64,000 nucleotides of DNA from Nocardia arthritidis (GCF_011801145.1 NZ_CP046172.1:9052001-9116000), one strand, 5' to 3'. Shown: positions 1-10,131, counted from the stretch's first letter. Notes: generated from the letters alone by a model not told the origin. Made by a program: numbers and translations.

Positions 1-19
1 CGAGGGGAGACTTGCCCAT
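1..19 (-). CDS. 5' end of an unidentified gene (partial)
   Basis: On the minus strand an ATG at 19 is preceded by a GGAGGA ribosome binding site (complement of 23-28). The frame reads M-G-K-S-P-L before leaving the window. Six residues do not allow identification. The spacing between the Shine-Dalgarno and ATG is short, so the call rests only on that pairing. Confidence 0.35.
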
Positions 20-152
20 GGTTCCTCCGAATTCTCCGATGGGTACTGCGCAGCTCACGACCCGGCCCGGGACCGGTTGCTACACGTTAATCGGCGCCAT
101 CCGCGGTCGGTAAAGGGCCACCGACTCCCCGCCGGGTATCGCCGATTTGCTC

Positions 153-158
153 TACCCT
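153..158 (+). promoter_or_regulatory. -10 box of a leaderless promoter
   Basis: TACCCT lies 6 nt before the ATG at 165. This matches the actinobacterial TANNNT -10 box and would start transcription at or next to the start codon. No Shine-Dalgarno is visible. It supports the ATG at 165 over the upstream TTG at 147. Confidence 0.5.
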
Positions 159-164
159 GGCGTC

Positions 165-767
165 ATGCGCCCCGCAGCTGTCGCGATCCTCGCGGCTGTC
201 CTACCGCTGGCGGCATGTGGCTCATCGACCACCTCCCCATCGAGTGCGCCGCCGACCACACCCACCGCGACGAACCTGCCCGCCACCGGTGGGCCATCGG
301 TGACCATCACCAATCCCACCCCGGTGACCCCGACCCCATCCGATGTACCCGCCTGTGCGACAGACGATCTCACGGTGACGGCCGGTCGCGGATCGGGAGC
401 GGCCGGACATATCTACACGCAGCTGGTCTTCACGAATTCGGGCAAGGCCGCCTGCACGCTCTTCGGCTATCCGGGCGTCTCGCTGGCCACCGGATCGCCG
501 CCCGCGACGATCGGCCCCGGTGCGGAACGGGATACCAACAGCGGCAGCCCGCAATTGGTCACCCTCGCCCCCGGCGCCGCCGCCGAGACCACCGTCCGCT
601 ACGCCCAGGCGGGCAACTTCGACTGCACGCGCACCCCCGCCCAGTTCCTGTTGATCTACCCGCCCAACCAAACCGCGTCCACCACAGTGCCTTTCAACGC
701 GGACGCCTGCACGAACCCGCCGATCGCCCTACTCCAGGTCGGCTTCGTGAAGCCGAGCGGCCAGTAG
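165..767 (+). CDS. DUF4232-type secreted lipoprotein
   Basis: A 200-residue exported protein of unknown function. Residues 1-18 form a lipoprotein signal peptide ending in the lipobox LAAC, so Cys18 should be lipidated and the protein anchored outside the cytoplasmic membrane. A Ser/Thr/Pro-rich linker (about 20-65) leads to a beta-rich domain with the DUF4232 pattern: a stretch beginning LTVTAGRGSGAAGH, the motif CTLFGYPGVS, and a second conserved cysteine in FNADACTNPP near the C-terminus. It is a single gene that converges on the minus-strand fusA2. The family is widespread in actinomycetes and usually lies near envelope genes, but nothing here shows a specific role. Confidence 0.8.
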   Translation: MRPAAVAILAAVLPLAACGSSTTSPSSAPPTTPTATNLPATGGPSVTITNPTPVTPTPSDVPACATDDLTVTAGRGSGAAGHIYTQLVFTNSGKAACTLFGYPGVSLATGSPPATIGPGAERDTNSGSPQLVTLAPGAAAETTVRYAQAGNFDCTRTPAQFLLIYPPNQTASTTVPFNADACTNPPIALLQVGFVKPSGQ

Positions 768-838
768 CCGTTCGACGGCCGCCGAGCCGGAACCCGGTCG
801 GTACCAAACCCTTTCGGCTCGATACCGACCGGGCGGAT

Positions 839-2935
839 TCAGCTCGCCTTGCCGATGATCGTCCGCTGCACCTCGGCCGGAACCGCGGCGTACGAGTCGA
901 ACACCATTGTGTAGCTCGCCCGGCCCTGCGTCCTGGACCGCAGATCACCGATATAGCCGAACATCTCGGCCAGCGGGACCAGCGCCTCGACGACGCGAGC
1001 GCCCGCGCGTTCGGCCATGGCATGGATCTGGCCGCGGCGGGCACTCAGATCACCCATCACCTCGCCGAGGTAGCGCTCCGGCGTCACCACCTCGACCCGC
1101 ATGATCGGTTCCAGCAGTACGGGATTCGCCTTCGTCATCGCATCACGGACGGCATGCGCCGCCGCGGTCCGGAACGCGAGATCGGACGAATCCTTCACGT
1201 GCGCGGCGCCATCGAGCAGCACCACCCGAAGATTAACCACCGGATAGCCTGCCAGCACGCCGCTCTGCATGGCGTCCTGTGCGCCCGCGTCGACCGCGGG
1301 GAGGTACTCCCGCGGCACCCGTCCGCCGGACACCCGGCTCTCGAACTCGTAGATCGCGCCATCGTCGCCGACGAACGGTTCCACCGCGAGCACCACCTTG
1401 GCGAACTGACCCGAACCGCCGTGCTGCTTGCGCAGGGTGAATTCGAGCCGTCGCACCGGACGGGTGATGGTCTCGCGGTAGGCCACCCGCGGCTTACCGA
1501 CATTGGCGGCGACATCGAATTCGCGACGCAGCCGATCCACCATGATCTCGAGCATGAGCTCGCCCATACCGCCGATCACGGTCTGGCCGGTCTCCGGATC
1601 CTGCCGCACCGAGAACGTCGGATCCTCCTCGGCCAGCAGCCGGATCGCGGTACCCAGCTTGTCCTGATCGGAGCGGGTCCTCGGCTCGATCGCGACCTCG
1701 ATCACCGGTTCGGGGAAGGTCATGGCCTCCAGCACGATCTGATGCTGCGGATCGCACAGGGTGTCACCGGTCGTGGTGTCCTTCAGGCCGATCGCGGCAC
1801 AGATATGCCCGGCCCGCGCCTCCTCGATCGGGTACTCCTTGTTCGAGTGCATCTGAAACAGCTTGCCCAGCCGCTCCTTTCGCCCCTTGGTCGAGTTGAG
1901 AACCGCCGAACCCGATGCCGCGCACCCGGAGTACACCCGCAAATAGGTGAGCTTGCCGAAGAACGGATGCACCGCGACCTTGAAGGCCAGCGCCGCGAAC
2001 GGTTCCGCCGCACTCGCCGCGCGATGCACCACGGTCTGCTCCTGCCCCGGCAGGTGGCCGTAGGCGCCGCCGCCGTCCAAAGGCGAAGGCAGATAGTCGA
2101 TTATCGCGTCGAGCAGGGGCTGAACACCCTTGTTCTTGAACGCCGAACCGCACAGCACCGGATAGCCCGCCGACGCGACGGTCACCCGGCGCACCGCGGC
2201 CTTCAACTCCGCGACCGACGGGGCCACACCGGCGACGAATGTCTCCAGCAGCGCCTCATCCGATGTCGCGACGAGTTCGACCAGCGCCTCGCGATACCGT
2301 TCGGCTTGCGCACGCAACCCGTCCGGAATCGGCGCCATCCGATAGCGGATGCCATGGCCGGTGTCGCCATCCCAGATCTTCGCCGTCATCTCGATCAGGT
2401 CGACAATGCCGGTGAAGCTGTCCTCGACGCCGATCGGCAGTTGCAGCACAAGCGGTTTCGCGCCCAACCGCTCCTCGATCGACCGCACCGTGCCAAAGAA
2501 ATCCGCGCCGAGCTTGTCCATCTTGTTCACGAAACAGATGCGCGGCACGTCGTACCGGTCCGCCTGCCGCCACACCTGCTCCGACTGCGGCTCCACCCCC
2601 TCCTTGCCGTCGAATACCGCGACCGCACCGTCGAGCACCCGCAGCGACCGCTCCACCTCCACGGTGAAGTCGACATGCCCGGGTGTGTCGATGATGTTGA
2701 TCTGGTGGTTGTTCCAGAAACAGGTGGTCGCGGCCGAGGCGATGGTGATGCCGTGCTCCTGCTCCTGCGGCATCCGATCCATCACGGCGGTGCCGTCGTG
2801 CACCTCACCGATCTTGTAGGTGACACCGGTATAGAACAGGATCCGCTCGGTGGTTGTCGTCTTACCGGCATCGATATGCGCCATGATCCCGATATCGCGT
2901 ACCAGGTTCAGGTCGGCCAGCATTGCGCGCGTCAT
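839..2935 (-). CDS. fusA2: Second elongation factor G (EF-G paralogue)
   Basis: A 698-residue GTPase of the EF-G family, full length. EF-G drives tRNA-mRNA translocation and, with RRF, ribosome recycling. The G motifs are intact: AHIDAGKT (P-loop, about 19-26), [12 protein letters not shown] and GSAFKNKG. Domain IV ([15 protein letters not shown]) and the C-terminal [10 protein letters not shown] segment are present. By eye it is roughly 70% identical to the fusA product at 7408-9510. The switch I Arg of ERGITI is His61 here (EHGITI), which is unusual. ATG at 2935 aligns with the other copy; an open upstream extension has no homology. It lies downstream of tuf2 on the same strand, reversing the usual fusA-tuf order. 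Codon bias is weaker than in fusA (more GAT, GAA, CGA), suggesting lower expression. Backup, stress-related or antibiotic-tolerant roles are all possible. Confidence 0.93.
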   Translation of the reverse strand: MTRAMLADLNLVRDIGIMAHIDAGKTTTTERILFYTGVTYKIGEVHDGTAVMDRMPQEQEHGITIASAATTCFWNNHQINIIDTPGHVDFTVEVERSLRVLDGAVAVFDGKEGVEPQSEQVWRQADRYDVPRICFVNKMDKLGADFFGTVRSIEERLGAKPLVLQLPIGVEDSFTGIVDLIEMTAKIWDGDTGHGIRYRMAPIPDGLRAQAERYREALVELVATSDEALLETFVAGVAPSVAELKAAVRRVTVASAGYPVLCGSAFKNKGVQPLLDAIIDYLPSPLDGGGAYGHLPGQEQTVVHRAASAAEPFAALAFKVAVHPFFGKLTYLRVYSGCAASGSAVLNSTKGRKERLGKLFQMHSNKEYPIEEARAGHICAAIGLKDTTTGDTLCDPQHQIVLEAMTFPEPVIEVAIEPRTRSDQDKLGTAIRLLAEEDPTFSVRQDPETGQTVIGGMGELMLEIMVDRLRREFDVAANVGKPRVAYRETITRPVRRLEFTLRKQHGGSGQFAKVVLAVEPFVGDDGAIYEFESRVSGGRVPREYLPAVDAGAQDAMQSGVLAGYPVVNLRVVLLDGAAHVKDSSDLAFRTAAAHAVRDAMTKANPVLLEPIMRVEVVTPERYLGEVMGDLSARRGQIHAMAERAGARVVEALVPLAEMFGYIGDLRSRTQGRASYTMVFDSYAAVPAEVQRTIIGKAS

Positions 2936-3158
2936 GAGAAATCCACTCCAGCAACGAGTTCCGTCGATTACGACACTCGCCGAGCTGTTGCGTCCCGCCG
3001 ACGGCACGAGCATCATGCGCGGCGCGAGCGGCGCCGCCGATGCCCTATCGGTGAGACCGCTTCTTACCGCGCTCGCGGATGTGCTGGAAACATGCCCCCA
3101 TGTCTACCGACTACCAACCGACTTGTCGACCGAAAATCGGAATACGCGAAAGATCAAA

Positions 3159-3186
3159 CGGCGCCGGGCATTTCGCCGCGACGCCG
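3159..3186 (-). terminator. Terminator of tuf2, related to the tuf terminator
   Basis: An imperfect GC hairpin just downstream of tuf2 on the minus strand, followed by a T-containing stretch. Its flanks (acggcgccg..tttcg..cgacgccgtt) match the terminator of tuf at 6051-6078 and the copy at 5412-5439, suggesting the terminator was duplicated together with the tuf gene and then diverged. Confidence 0.55.
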
Positions 3187-3193
3187 TTCGGCC

Positions 3194-4384
3194 TCATTTC
3201 AGAATCTTGGTGACCCGTCCGGCGCCGACGGTGCGCCCGCCCTCACGAATCGCGAAACGCAAACCCTCCTCCATCGCGATCGGCTGGATCAGCTGGACGG
3301 TCATCTGGGTATTGTCGCCGGGCATCACCATCTCGGTGTCCTTCGGCAGCGTCACCACACCGGTCACATCGGTCGTCCGGAAGTAGAACTGCGGCCGGTA
3401 GTTATTGAAGAACGGGGTATGTCTGCCGCCCTCATCCTTGGACAGGATGTACACCTGACCCTCGAATTCGGTGTGCGGCGTAATGGATCCCGGCTTCACC
3501 ACCACCTGGCCACGCTCCACATCCTCCCGTCGGATACCGCGCAGCAGCAGGCCGACGGCATCGCCCGCCTGACCCTGATCCAGCAGCTTGTGGAACATCT
3601 CGATCCCGGTGACATGGGTCTTCATCCGCTTTTCCCGCATGCCGACGATCTCCACCTCCTCGTTCACCTTGATCACCCCGCGCTCGACGCGGCCGGTGAC
3701 CACGGTGCCGCGGCCGGTGATGGTGACGACGTCCTCGATCGGCATCAGGAAGGGTTTATCCGTCTCGCGCTCCGGCTCCGGAATCGATTCGTCGACGGCG
3801 TCGAGCAGTTGCTCGATCGACCGGATCCAGTCCGGATCCCCTTCCAGCGCTTTGAGTCCCGAGACCCGCACCACGGGAGCGTCCTCGTCGAACTCCTGCG
3901 CGGCCAACAGCTCCCGCACCTCCAGTTCGACCAGTTCCAGGATCTCCTCGTCATCCACCATGTCGGCCTTGTTCAACGCGACCAGGATGTAGGGCACGCC
4001 GACCTGGCGGGCGAGCAACACATGTTCCCGGGTCTGCGGCATCGGGCCGTCGGTGGCCGCCACCACCAGAATCGCGCCGTCCATCTGTGCGGCACCGGTG
4101 ATCATATTCTTCACGTAATCGGCATGCCCCGGCGCATCGACGTGCGCGTAATGTCTACGGGCCGTTTGATATTCGACATGCGCGATATTGATCGTGATGC
4201 CTCGTGCCTTTTCCTCCGGCGCCTTATCGATCGCGTCGAACGGGGACATCGCATTGAGATTCGGATACTTCTCCGCCAGAACCTTGGTGATTGCCGCGGT
4301 CAGCGTCGTCTTGCCGTGGTCAACATGACCGATGGTGCCGATGTTGACGTGAGGCTTCGTCCGATCGAACTTCGCCTTCGCCAC
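3194..4384 (-). CDS. tuf2: Second elongation factor Tu (EF-Tu paralogue)
   Basis: A 396-residue EF-Tu, which delivers aminoacyl-tRNA to the ribosome. G1 GHVDHGKT (19-26), G3 DAPGHAD and G4 NKAD are intact, as are domains II and III. Aligned by hand with the tuf product (6101-7291), 47 of 396 residues differ (about 88% identity). The differences cluster near residues 46-51, around [13 protein letters not shown] and in the REKRMKTHV segment of domain II. Gln of LLARQVG and the Gly of ERGQ, positions tied to elfamycin resistance in other EF-Tus, are unchanged. The start is GTG at 4384 with GGAGGGG seven nt upstream; an in-frame extension to 4447 lacks homology. fusA2 follows 258 nt downstream. 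Codon bias is weaker than in tuf. Confidence 0.95.
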   Translation of the reverse strand: MAKAKFDRTKPHVNIGTIGHVDHGKTTLTAAITKVLAEKYPNLNAMSPFDAIDKAPEEKARGITINIAHVEYQTARRHYAHVDAPGHADYVKNMITGAAQMDGAILVVAATDGPMPQTREHVLLARQVGVPYILVALNKADMVDDEEILELVELEVRELLAAQEFDEDAPVVRVSGLKALEGDPDWIRSIEQLLDAVDESIPEPERETDKPFLMPIEDVVTITGRGTVVTGRVERGVIKVNEEVEIVGMREKRMKTHVTGIEMFHKLLDQGQAGDAVGLLLRGIRREDVERGQVVVKPGSITPHTEFEGQVYILSKDEGGRHTPFFNNYRPQFYFRTTDVTGVVTLPKDTEMVMPGDNTQMTVQLIQPIAMEEGLRFAIREGGRTVGAGRVTKILK

Positions 4385-4489
4385 AGTGCAGCCCCTCCCT
4401 GGACTCGCCGGAATATCTGTAGCGAGGGCCCCAGCGGATTCGGGCACCCAACGGAACCCTCACAGCGACCATAACCCCCAAACCCCCGC

Positions 4490-4876
4490 CTACCCCCACT
4501 TTTCAAACTCCCCACCCGGATCGCTAATCGGTAATTTTGGATGACCCGTTCCGGCATGAACAATCCACACTGTCCGCTGCACATCGTCGATCAAGTACCA
4601 GATGCGGCCGCCACCGGTCACCTCGTATTGCCACTGTTCGAGGGTGTTGCCCTTCCAAATCATGGAGGCCAGCTGTCCCTTGAGCCGGTGCTGGCGATCC
4701 GGATTCGTCGTCGCCCTCGGCGACGCGCGGATAGCGTCGTAGGCGCGATGCAGATTGCCCGGCGCCTGCTTGGCCAGATGCTCCCATCCGGCGCAGGAAT
4801 CCGTTGTAGCCAAACGTATTTCGAATTCATCTCCAATCGCGGGCGGAGCGGCCCGATCCCCTCGCTTCGGACTCAT
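4490..4876 (-). CDS. RelE/ParE-superfamily toxin-like protein
   Basis: A 128-residue protein with the layout of an actinobacterial RelE/HigB-like toxin: an N-terminal helical half, then a basic strand region RQHRLKGQL, a conserved WQYEVTGGGRIWYLIDD block and a C-terminal HAGTGHPK motif. Toxins of this superfamily are ribosome-dependent mRNA endonucleases or gyrase inhibitors; which applies here cannot be read from the sequence. Its start overlaps the end of the upstream gene by four bases (ATGA), typical of a toxin translated after its antitoxin. It sits between tuf2 and a PIN-like pair. The family assignment rests on motif resemblance only. Confidence 0.5.
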   Translation of the reverse strand: MSPKRGDRAAPPAIGDEFEIRLATTDSCAGWEHLAKQAPGNLHRAYDAIRASPRATTNPDRQHRLKGQLASMIWKGNTLEQWQYEVTGGGRIWYLIDDVQRTVWIVHAGTGHPKLPISDPGGEFEKWG

Positions 4877-5355
4877 CGATCCACGTCCCCCGATTCCGGA
4901 ATAGGGGCGGGTCCGAAATCTCCCTCAGGTTCACGGCTGAGCAACTCCCGAAGCGCCGGGTCGGCATAGACCTCGGCACTGTGCCGCCACTGCGCCAGCA
5001 GGGTAGCGACCGGAGCCAGATTCTCCAGTGCAGCTGCACCCTGTGTCACCGCAACCAATTCGGTAAGGAACAGTTCGAAATCACCCGCCGGAAGAAAAGT
5101 CACCCATGGAACCGCATCGGGCAGCGCCTCGCGCACTCCATCCATGCCGAATCGCCGCACGATACTGGCGAGCAGCCGCGCCGTGAAATCGACGACGACA
5201 CCCTCCGCATCAAGTTGCTCCACCCGCATCAGCGCCAGATCACCGGCATCCCGCCGACGCAGCCGCAGCGCCCGAACGCGATCCAGCAGTCCAGCGGTAA
5301 CAGCAGGCCGGTGCAGCAGATCGCTGAACGGAACAACATCGTAGGCAAAGCTCAT
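4873..5355 (-). CDS. Probable antitoxin partner of the RelE-like protein
   Basis: A 160-residue soluble protein I do not recognise with certainty. It has an N-terminal segment FAYDVVPFSDLLHRP and a basic helix RALRLRRRDAGDLALMRV that recalls the Phd-like antitoxins found beside this kind of toxin in actinomycetes, followed by a mostly helical acidic C-terminal half. It precedes the toxin-like gene with an ATGA overlap, the expected antitoxin-first order. The chosen ATG at 5355 has no Shine-Dalgarno but lies 7 nt after TAGTGT, suggesting a leaderless message; a GTG at 5364 is the alternative start. Confidence 0.5.
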   Translation of the reverse strand: MSFAYDVVPFSDLLHRPAVTAGLLDRVRALRLRRRDAGDLALMRVEQLDAEGVVVDFTARLLASIVRRFGMDGVREALPDAVPWVTFLPAGDFELFLTELVAVTQGAAALENLAPVATLLAQWRHSAEVYADPALRELLSREPEGDFGPAPIPESGDVDR

Positions 5356-5362
5356 AACATCC

Positions 5363-5368
5363 ACACTA
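5363..5368 (-). promoter_or_regulatory. -10 box for the antitoxin/toxin pair (leaderless)
   Basis: TAGTGT on the minus strand ends 7 nt before the ATG at 5355, the spacing seen at other leaderless genes of this window. The pair would therefore have its own promoter, independent of the str operon. Confidence 0.45.
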
Positions 5369-5401
5369 CCTTGGATGTCCGCCCACTCGATACCCCTCCC
5401 A

Positions 5402-5463
5402 AAACGCGAAACGGCGCCGCCCCTTTCGGAGCGACGCCGTTCGGCTCAGTGATTCAGCGAATC
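5402..5463. repeat. 62-bp direct repeat carrying a tuf-type terminator (copy A)
   Basis: Matches 6041-6102 at 59 of 62 positions in the same orientation. The two copies bracket the DUF433/PIN-like gene pair. Copy A contains the last codons and stop of the PIN-like gene plus a terminator hairpin; copy B contains the first stop-codon bases and terminator of tuf. The arrangement suggests insertion of the pair by recombination at, or duplication of, the tuf 3' end. Confidence 0.9.
5412..5439 (-). terminator. Terminator after the PIN-like toxin gene
   Basis: Twelve-pair stem (two G-U pairs on the minus strand) with a GAAA tetraloop, followed by TTTCGCGTTT. It is part of repeat copy A and nearly identical to the tuf terminator. 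Confidence 0.75.
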
Positions 5464-5789
5464 TCGACTATCGTTTCGCCAGCCTGCAGCATCTCCACTA
5501 CCGTCGGCAGCACCGGTAGAAATGCATCCAACAGTGCCCGCCGAGTGCAATTGCCGATCCTTATCCACACGACGGCGGGACCAGGTTCACCGGATCGGCC
5601 CTTCCCGATAAGGATGAAATCCTCGTCCTTGGTGACGATGACGGCGTCGCGCCGCAGAGCCTCTTGCCACACTTGGTGGTCCGGTGCCGACGTCAGATCG
5701 ATGTCACAGACATGCACAGCATCATGCCCATGGTCTGCGAGAGCTCGCGCCAGTGCCGGTGGCAATTGCGCGTCGACGAGGAATCTCAA
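5454..5789 (-). CDS. DUF5615 PIN-like toxin
   Basis: A 111-residue protein with the fold signature of the PIN-like DUF5615 family: MRFLVDAQLPP at the N-terminus (first acidic active-site residue), GHDAVHV, then VIVTKDEDF carrying further conserved acidic residues, and a strand WIRIGNCTR. PIN-domain proteins are metal-dependent RNases; VapC-type toxins cut tRNA or rRNA. It is paired with the DUF433 gene, the usual antitoxin for this family, by a four-base overlap: its TTG start at 5789 overlaps the upstream TGA. The last residues and stop lie inside the 62-bp repeat, so its original C-terminus may have been replaced on insertion. Confidence 0.8.
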   Translation of the reverse strand: MRFLVDAQLPPALARALADHGHDAVHVCDIDLTSAPDHQVWQEALRRDAVIVTKDEDFILIGKGRSGEPGPAVVWIRIGNCTRRALLDAFLPVLPTVVEMLQAGETIVEIR

Positions 5790-6004
5790 GAGGCCGTCCG
5801 CAGGATCGGATGATCGATCTCAGCAGCGGCGAACTCCAGGCAGGCGCGGATATCCTCGCGCTCGAGGTACGGGTAATCGGCGAGGATCGAATCCTCGGTC
5901 TCTCCTGCGGCCAGGAGTTCGAGCACGTCTTTTACCCGGATCCGCATACCGCGGATACAGGGGCGACCTCCGCATTGGTTCGGGTCGAACGTAATCCTGG
6001 ACAC
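5786..6004 (-). CDS. DUF433 antitoxin
   Basis: A 72-residue DUF433 protein, a small winged-helix-like DNA-binding family that pairs with DUF5615 toxins. Conserved features are the GGRPCIRGMRIRV stretch, LELLAAGE, and ILADYPYLEREDI. It should neutralise the PIN-like product and repress the pair. The start is GTG at 6004; it has no clear ribosome binding site, but TATGCT lies 6 nt upstream, so the message is probably leaderless. The gene begins 97 nt beyond the tuf stop codon. Confidence 0.8.
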   Translation of the reverse strand: MSRITFDPNQCGGRPCIRGMRIRVKDVLELLAAGETEDSILADYPYLEREDIRACLEFAAAEIDHPILRTAS

Positions 6005-6010
6005 CTGGCA

Positions 6011-6016
6011 AGCATA
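6011..6016 (-). promoter_or_regulatory. -10 box for the DUF433/PIN-like pair (leaderless)
   Basis: TATGCT on the minus strand, 6 nt before the GTG at 6004. It lies between the tuf terminator and the antitoxin, giving the pair its own promoter. Confidence 0.45.
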
Positions 6017-6040
6017 CCGGTCGCGGTGCGCCGGTCCCCG

Positions 6041-6100
6041 AAACGCGAAACGGCGCCGCTCCTTTCGGAGCGACGCCGTTCAGCTCAGCGATTCAGCGAA

Positions 6101-6102
<2 letters not shown>
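6041..6102. repeat. 62-bp direct repeat at the 3' end of tuf (copy B)
   Basis: The partner of 5402-5463, with three mismatches. It starts at the tuf stop codon and spans the tuf terminator. Being attached to the conserved tuf gene, it is the likely parental copy. Confidence 0.9.
6051..6078 (-). terminator. Terminator of tuf (end of the str operon)
   Basis: Twelve-pair GC stem with one G-U pair and a GAAA loop, followed by TTTCGCGTTT on the minus strand, about 23 nt after the tuf stop. Confidence 0.85.
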
Positions 6103-7291
<1,189 letters not shown>

Positions 7292-7373
7292 TTGTTGTCC
7301 TCCTGGACTTGTTGGTGCGTGCAGTTGCAGCAGTGCGATTTTTACTTACGGGGGGTCGTGCAGACTCCCGGCT

Positions 7374-7403
7374 ATTGAGGCAAGTGTGACATCTTGCCTC
7401 AAT
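7374..7403. other. Inverted repeat between fusA and tuf
   Basis: Perfect 11-bp arms (attgaggcaag / cttgcctcaat) around an 8-nt loop, four bases past the fusA stop. It lacks a T tract, so it is more likely an mRNA-processing, stability or partial-termination element that lets tuf be expressed differently from fusA, or a protein-binding palindrome. Confidence 0.6.
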
Positions 7404-7407
7404 TGAA

Positions 7408-9510
7408 TTACTCGCCGGTCGCCTTGGCGATGATCTCCTTCGACACGTTGGCCGGAACCTCCGCGTACGAGTCGAACACCATGGAGAAGTTCGCCCGGCC
7501 CTGGGTCTTCGACCGCAGGTCACCGATGTAACCGAACATCTCCGAGAGCGGAACCAGCGCCTTGACGACACGGGCACCACTGCGTTCCTCCATGGCCTGG
7601 ATCTGACCACGGCGGGAGTTCAGGTCGCCGATCACTTCGCCCATGTAGTCCTCGGGCGTGGTGACCTCGACGGCCATGAGCGGCTCGAGGATCACCGGAC
7701 CGGCCTTGCGGGCCGCTTCCTTGAGGGCCTGCGCACCCGCGATCTTGAACGCCATTTCCGAGGAGTCGACCTCGTGGTAGGCGCCGTCGAGCAGGGCGGC
7801 CTTCAGGTTGACCAGCGGGTAACCGGCGAGGACACCGTACTGCATGGCGTCCTGGATGCCCGCGTCGACCGAGGGGATGTACTCCCTCGGCACGCGACCG
7901 CCGGTGACCTTGTTCTCGAACTCGTAGGTCGCGCCGTCCTCGCCCTTGAACGGTTCCAGGGCGATGATGACGCGCGCGAACTGGCCCGAGCCACCCGTCT
8001 GCTTCTTGTGGGTGTACTCGTGCTTCTCGACCGCCTTGGTGATGGTCTCGCGGTACGCGACCTGCGGCTTGCCGATGTTGGCCTCGACCTTGAACTCGCG
8101 CTTCATCCGGTCGACGTAGATGTCGAGCTGGAGCTCGCCCATGCCACCGATGACGGTCTGGCCGGTCTCCTGATCCAGCTTCACGTTGAAGGTGGGGTCC
8201 TCCTCCGCGAACTTCTGGATGGCGGTGCCCAGCTTCTCCTGGTCGGCCTTGGTCTTCGGCTCGATCGCGACCTCGATGACCGGGTCCGGGAAGGTCATGG
8301 ACTCCAGCACGATCTGGTTGTTCGGATCGCACAGGGTGTCACCGGTGGTGGTGTCCTTCAGGCCGATGACCGCGTAGATGTGGCCGGCCTGCGCCTCGGT
8401 GACCGGGTTCTCCTTGTTGGAGTGCATCTGGAACAGCTTGCCCAGCCGCTCCTTACGCCCCTTGGTGGAGTTGATGACCTGGGCGCCGGAGTCGACCTTG
8501 CCCGAGTACACGCGAACGTAGGTCAGCTTGCCGAAGAACGGGTGCGTCGCGACCTTGAACGCGAGCGCCGCGAAGGGCTCGGAAATGCTCGCGTCGCGGT
8601 GGATGATCTCGTCTTCCTTGCCCGGCACGTGGCCGTCGGCGCCGCCGTCGTCCAGCGGGGTCGGCAGGTAGTCGATCACGGCGTCGAGCATGGGCTGCAC
8701 GCCCTTGTTCTTGAACGCCGAACCGCACAGCACCGGGTAGAGCTCGGAGTTGACGGTCATCTTGCGGATGGCGCCCTTGATCTCCTCGATCGAGAGCTCC
8801 TCGCCGCCGAAGAACTTCTCCAGCAGCGCCTCATCCGATTCGGCGACGGTCTCCAGCAGTTCCTGGCGGTACTGCTCGGCCCGCTCCTTCAGATCGGCCG
8901 GGATCTCGACGACCTCGTACTGCTCGCCGAGCTTGGTCTCGCCCCGCCAGACCTTGGCATTCATCTCGACCAGGTCGACGATGCCCTCGAAGGTGTCCTC
9001 CGCGCCGATCGGCAGCTGGATGACCAGCGGCTTGGCGCCGAGGCGATCCTTGATGGTCTGCACGGTGAAGTAGAAGTCGGCACCCAGCTTGTCCATCTTG
9101 TTGACGAAGCAGATGCGCGGGACGTCGTACTTGTCGGCCTGCCGCCAGACCTGCTCGGACTGCGGCTCGACACCTTCCTTGCCGTCGAAGACGGCGACGG
9201 CACCATCGAGCACGCGCAGCGAACGCTCCACCTCGACGGTGAAGTCGACGTGCCCGGGGGTGTCGATGATGTTGATCTGGTTGTCATTCCAGTAGCAGGT
9301 GGTCGCGGCCGACGTGATCGTGATACCGCGTTCCTGCTCCTGCGCCATCCAGTCCATGGTGGCCGCGCCGTCATGGACCTCACCGATCTTGTAGGTGATG
9401 CCGGTGTAGAAGAGGATGCGTTCGGTTGTCGTGGTCTTACCGGCATCGATGTGGGCCATGATGCCGATGTTGCGGACCTTGTTCAGGTCGGTGAGCACGT
9501 CCTGTGCCAC
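7408..9510 (-). CDS. fusA: Elongation factor G
   Basis: The housekeeping 700-residue EF-G, the translocase of the ribosome. The P-loop AHIDAGKT, switch [22 protein letters not shown] and domain [17 protein letters not shown] are standard, as are the C-terminal [16 protein letters not shown] residues. The start is GTG at 9510, matching family length. Codon bias is strong. It lies third in the str operon, with a 150-nt gap after rpsG that holds a hairpin. Confidence 0.98.
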   Translation of the reverse strand: MAQDVLTDLNKVRNIGIMAHIDAGKTTTTERILFYTGITYKIGEVHDGAATMDWMAQEQERGITITSAATTCYWNDNQINIIDTPGHVDFTVEVERSLRVLDGAVAVFDGKEGVEPQSEQVWRQADKYDVPRICFVNKMDKLGADFYFTVQTIKDRLGAKPLVIQLPIGAEDTFEGIVDLVEMNAKVWRGETKLGEQYEVVEIPADLKERAEQYRQELLETVAESDEALLEKFFGGEELSIEEIKGAIRKMTVNSELYPVLCGSAFKNKGVQPMLDAVIDYLPTPLDDGGADGHVPGKEDEIIHRDASISEPFAALAFKVATHPFFGKLTYVRVYSGKVDSGAQVINSTKGRKERLGKLFQMHSNKENPVTEAQAGHIYAVIGLKDTTTGDTLCDPNNQIVLESMTFPDPVIEVAIEPKTKADQEKLGTAIQKFAEEDPTFNVKLDQETGQTVIGGMGELQLDIYVDRMKREFKVEANIGKPQVAYRETITKAVEKHEYTHKKQTGGSGQFARVIIALEPFKGEDGATYEFENKVTGGRVPREYIPSVDAGIQDAMQYGVLAGYPLVNLKAALLDGAYHEVDSSEMAFKIAGAQALKEAARKAGPVILEPLMAVEVTTPEDYMGEVIGDLNSRRGQIQAMEERSGARVVKALVPLSEMFGYIGDLRSKTQGRANFSMVFDSYAEVPANVSKEIIAKATGE

Positions 9511-9592
9511 GGAAATCTTCCCGTCTCGTAGCTAGTTGGGATCTTCGGGTACGAGACCCGGTGTCCGGGTCATCACTATGTCAACGCCGGAA

Positions 9593-9610
9593 GTGGCACC
9601 GCAGTGCCAC
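9593..9610. other. Hairpin in the rpsG-fusA gap
   Basis: GTGGCAC and GTGCCAC form a 7-bp stem around CGCA. It is within the transcribed str operon leader of fusA; no T tract follows. It could be a processing or regulatory structure. Confidence 0.4.
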
Positions 9611-9660
9611 ACCGACTGACTGCCTGCCGGCGCCGACGTGAGTGACGGGCCGGACGGCAA

Positions 9661-10131
9661 TCACCAGCGGTAGTGCGCGAAGGCCCGGTTCGACTCGGCC
9701 ATCTTGTGGGTGTCCTCGCGACGCTTCACCGAAGCGCCGAGGCCGTTGCTGGCGTCCAGCAGTTCGTTCGCCAGACGCTCGACCATGGTCTTTTCCCGAC
9801 GGGCGCGGGCGAAGTTGACCAGCCAGCGCAGCGCCAGGGTGTTGGCGCGGCCCGGCCGAACCTCGACCGGAACCTGGTAGGTGGCGCCACCGACGCGGCG
9901 GGGCTTCACCTCGAGGGAGGGCTTGACGTTGTCCAGCGCACGCTTGAGCGTCACGACCGGATCGGTGCCGGTCTTCTCGCGCGCCTGCTCCATCGCGCCG
10001 TAGACGATGCGCTCAGCGGTCGACTTCTTGCCGTCGAGCAGGATCTTGTTGACCAGCTGGGTGACCAGCGGCGACCCGTAGACCGGGTCGTTGATCAACG
10101 GACGTTTGGGTGCGGGGCCCTTGCGCGGCAT
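9661..10131 (-). CDS. rpsG: 30S ribosomal protein S7
   Basis: A 156-residue S7, the primary binder of the 3' domain of 16S rRNA and organiser of the 30S head. It begins [10 protein letters not shown] and contains the conserved [27 protein letters not shown] and [12 protein letters not shown] segments; full length. Its ATG at 10131 follows the rpsL stop by one base, indicating translational coupling. In other bacteria S7 (or S4/S8-type partners) can autoregulate its operon; no such site can be proven here. Confidence 0.98.
   Translation of the reverse strand: MPRKGPAPKRPLINDPVYGSPLVTQLVNKILLDGKKSTAERIVYGAMEQAREKTGTDPVVTLKRALDNVKPSLEVKPRRVGGATYQVPVEVRPGRANTLALRWLVNFARARREKTMVERLANELLDASNGLGASVKRREDTHKMAESNRAFAHYRW

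Noticed and set aside
3194..4384. Classical elfamycin-resistance substitutions in tuf2
   Set aside because: The Gln in LLARQVG and Gly in ERGQ are unchanged, so resistance by these positions is not supported.
77..4474. A 1465-codon open frame on the plus strand
   Set aside because: It runs antisense to fusA2 and tuf2, has His/Arg-rich shadow composition, and ignores their well-supported starts. High GC produces such frames.
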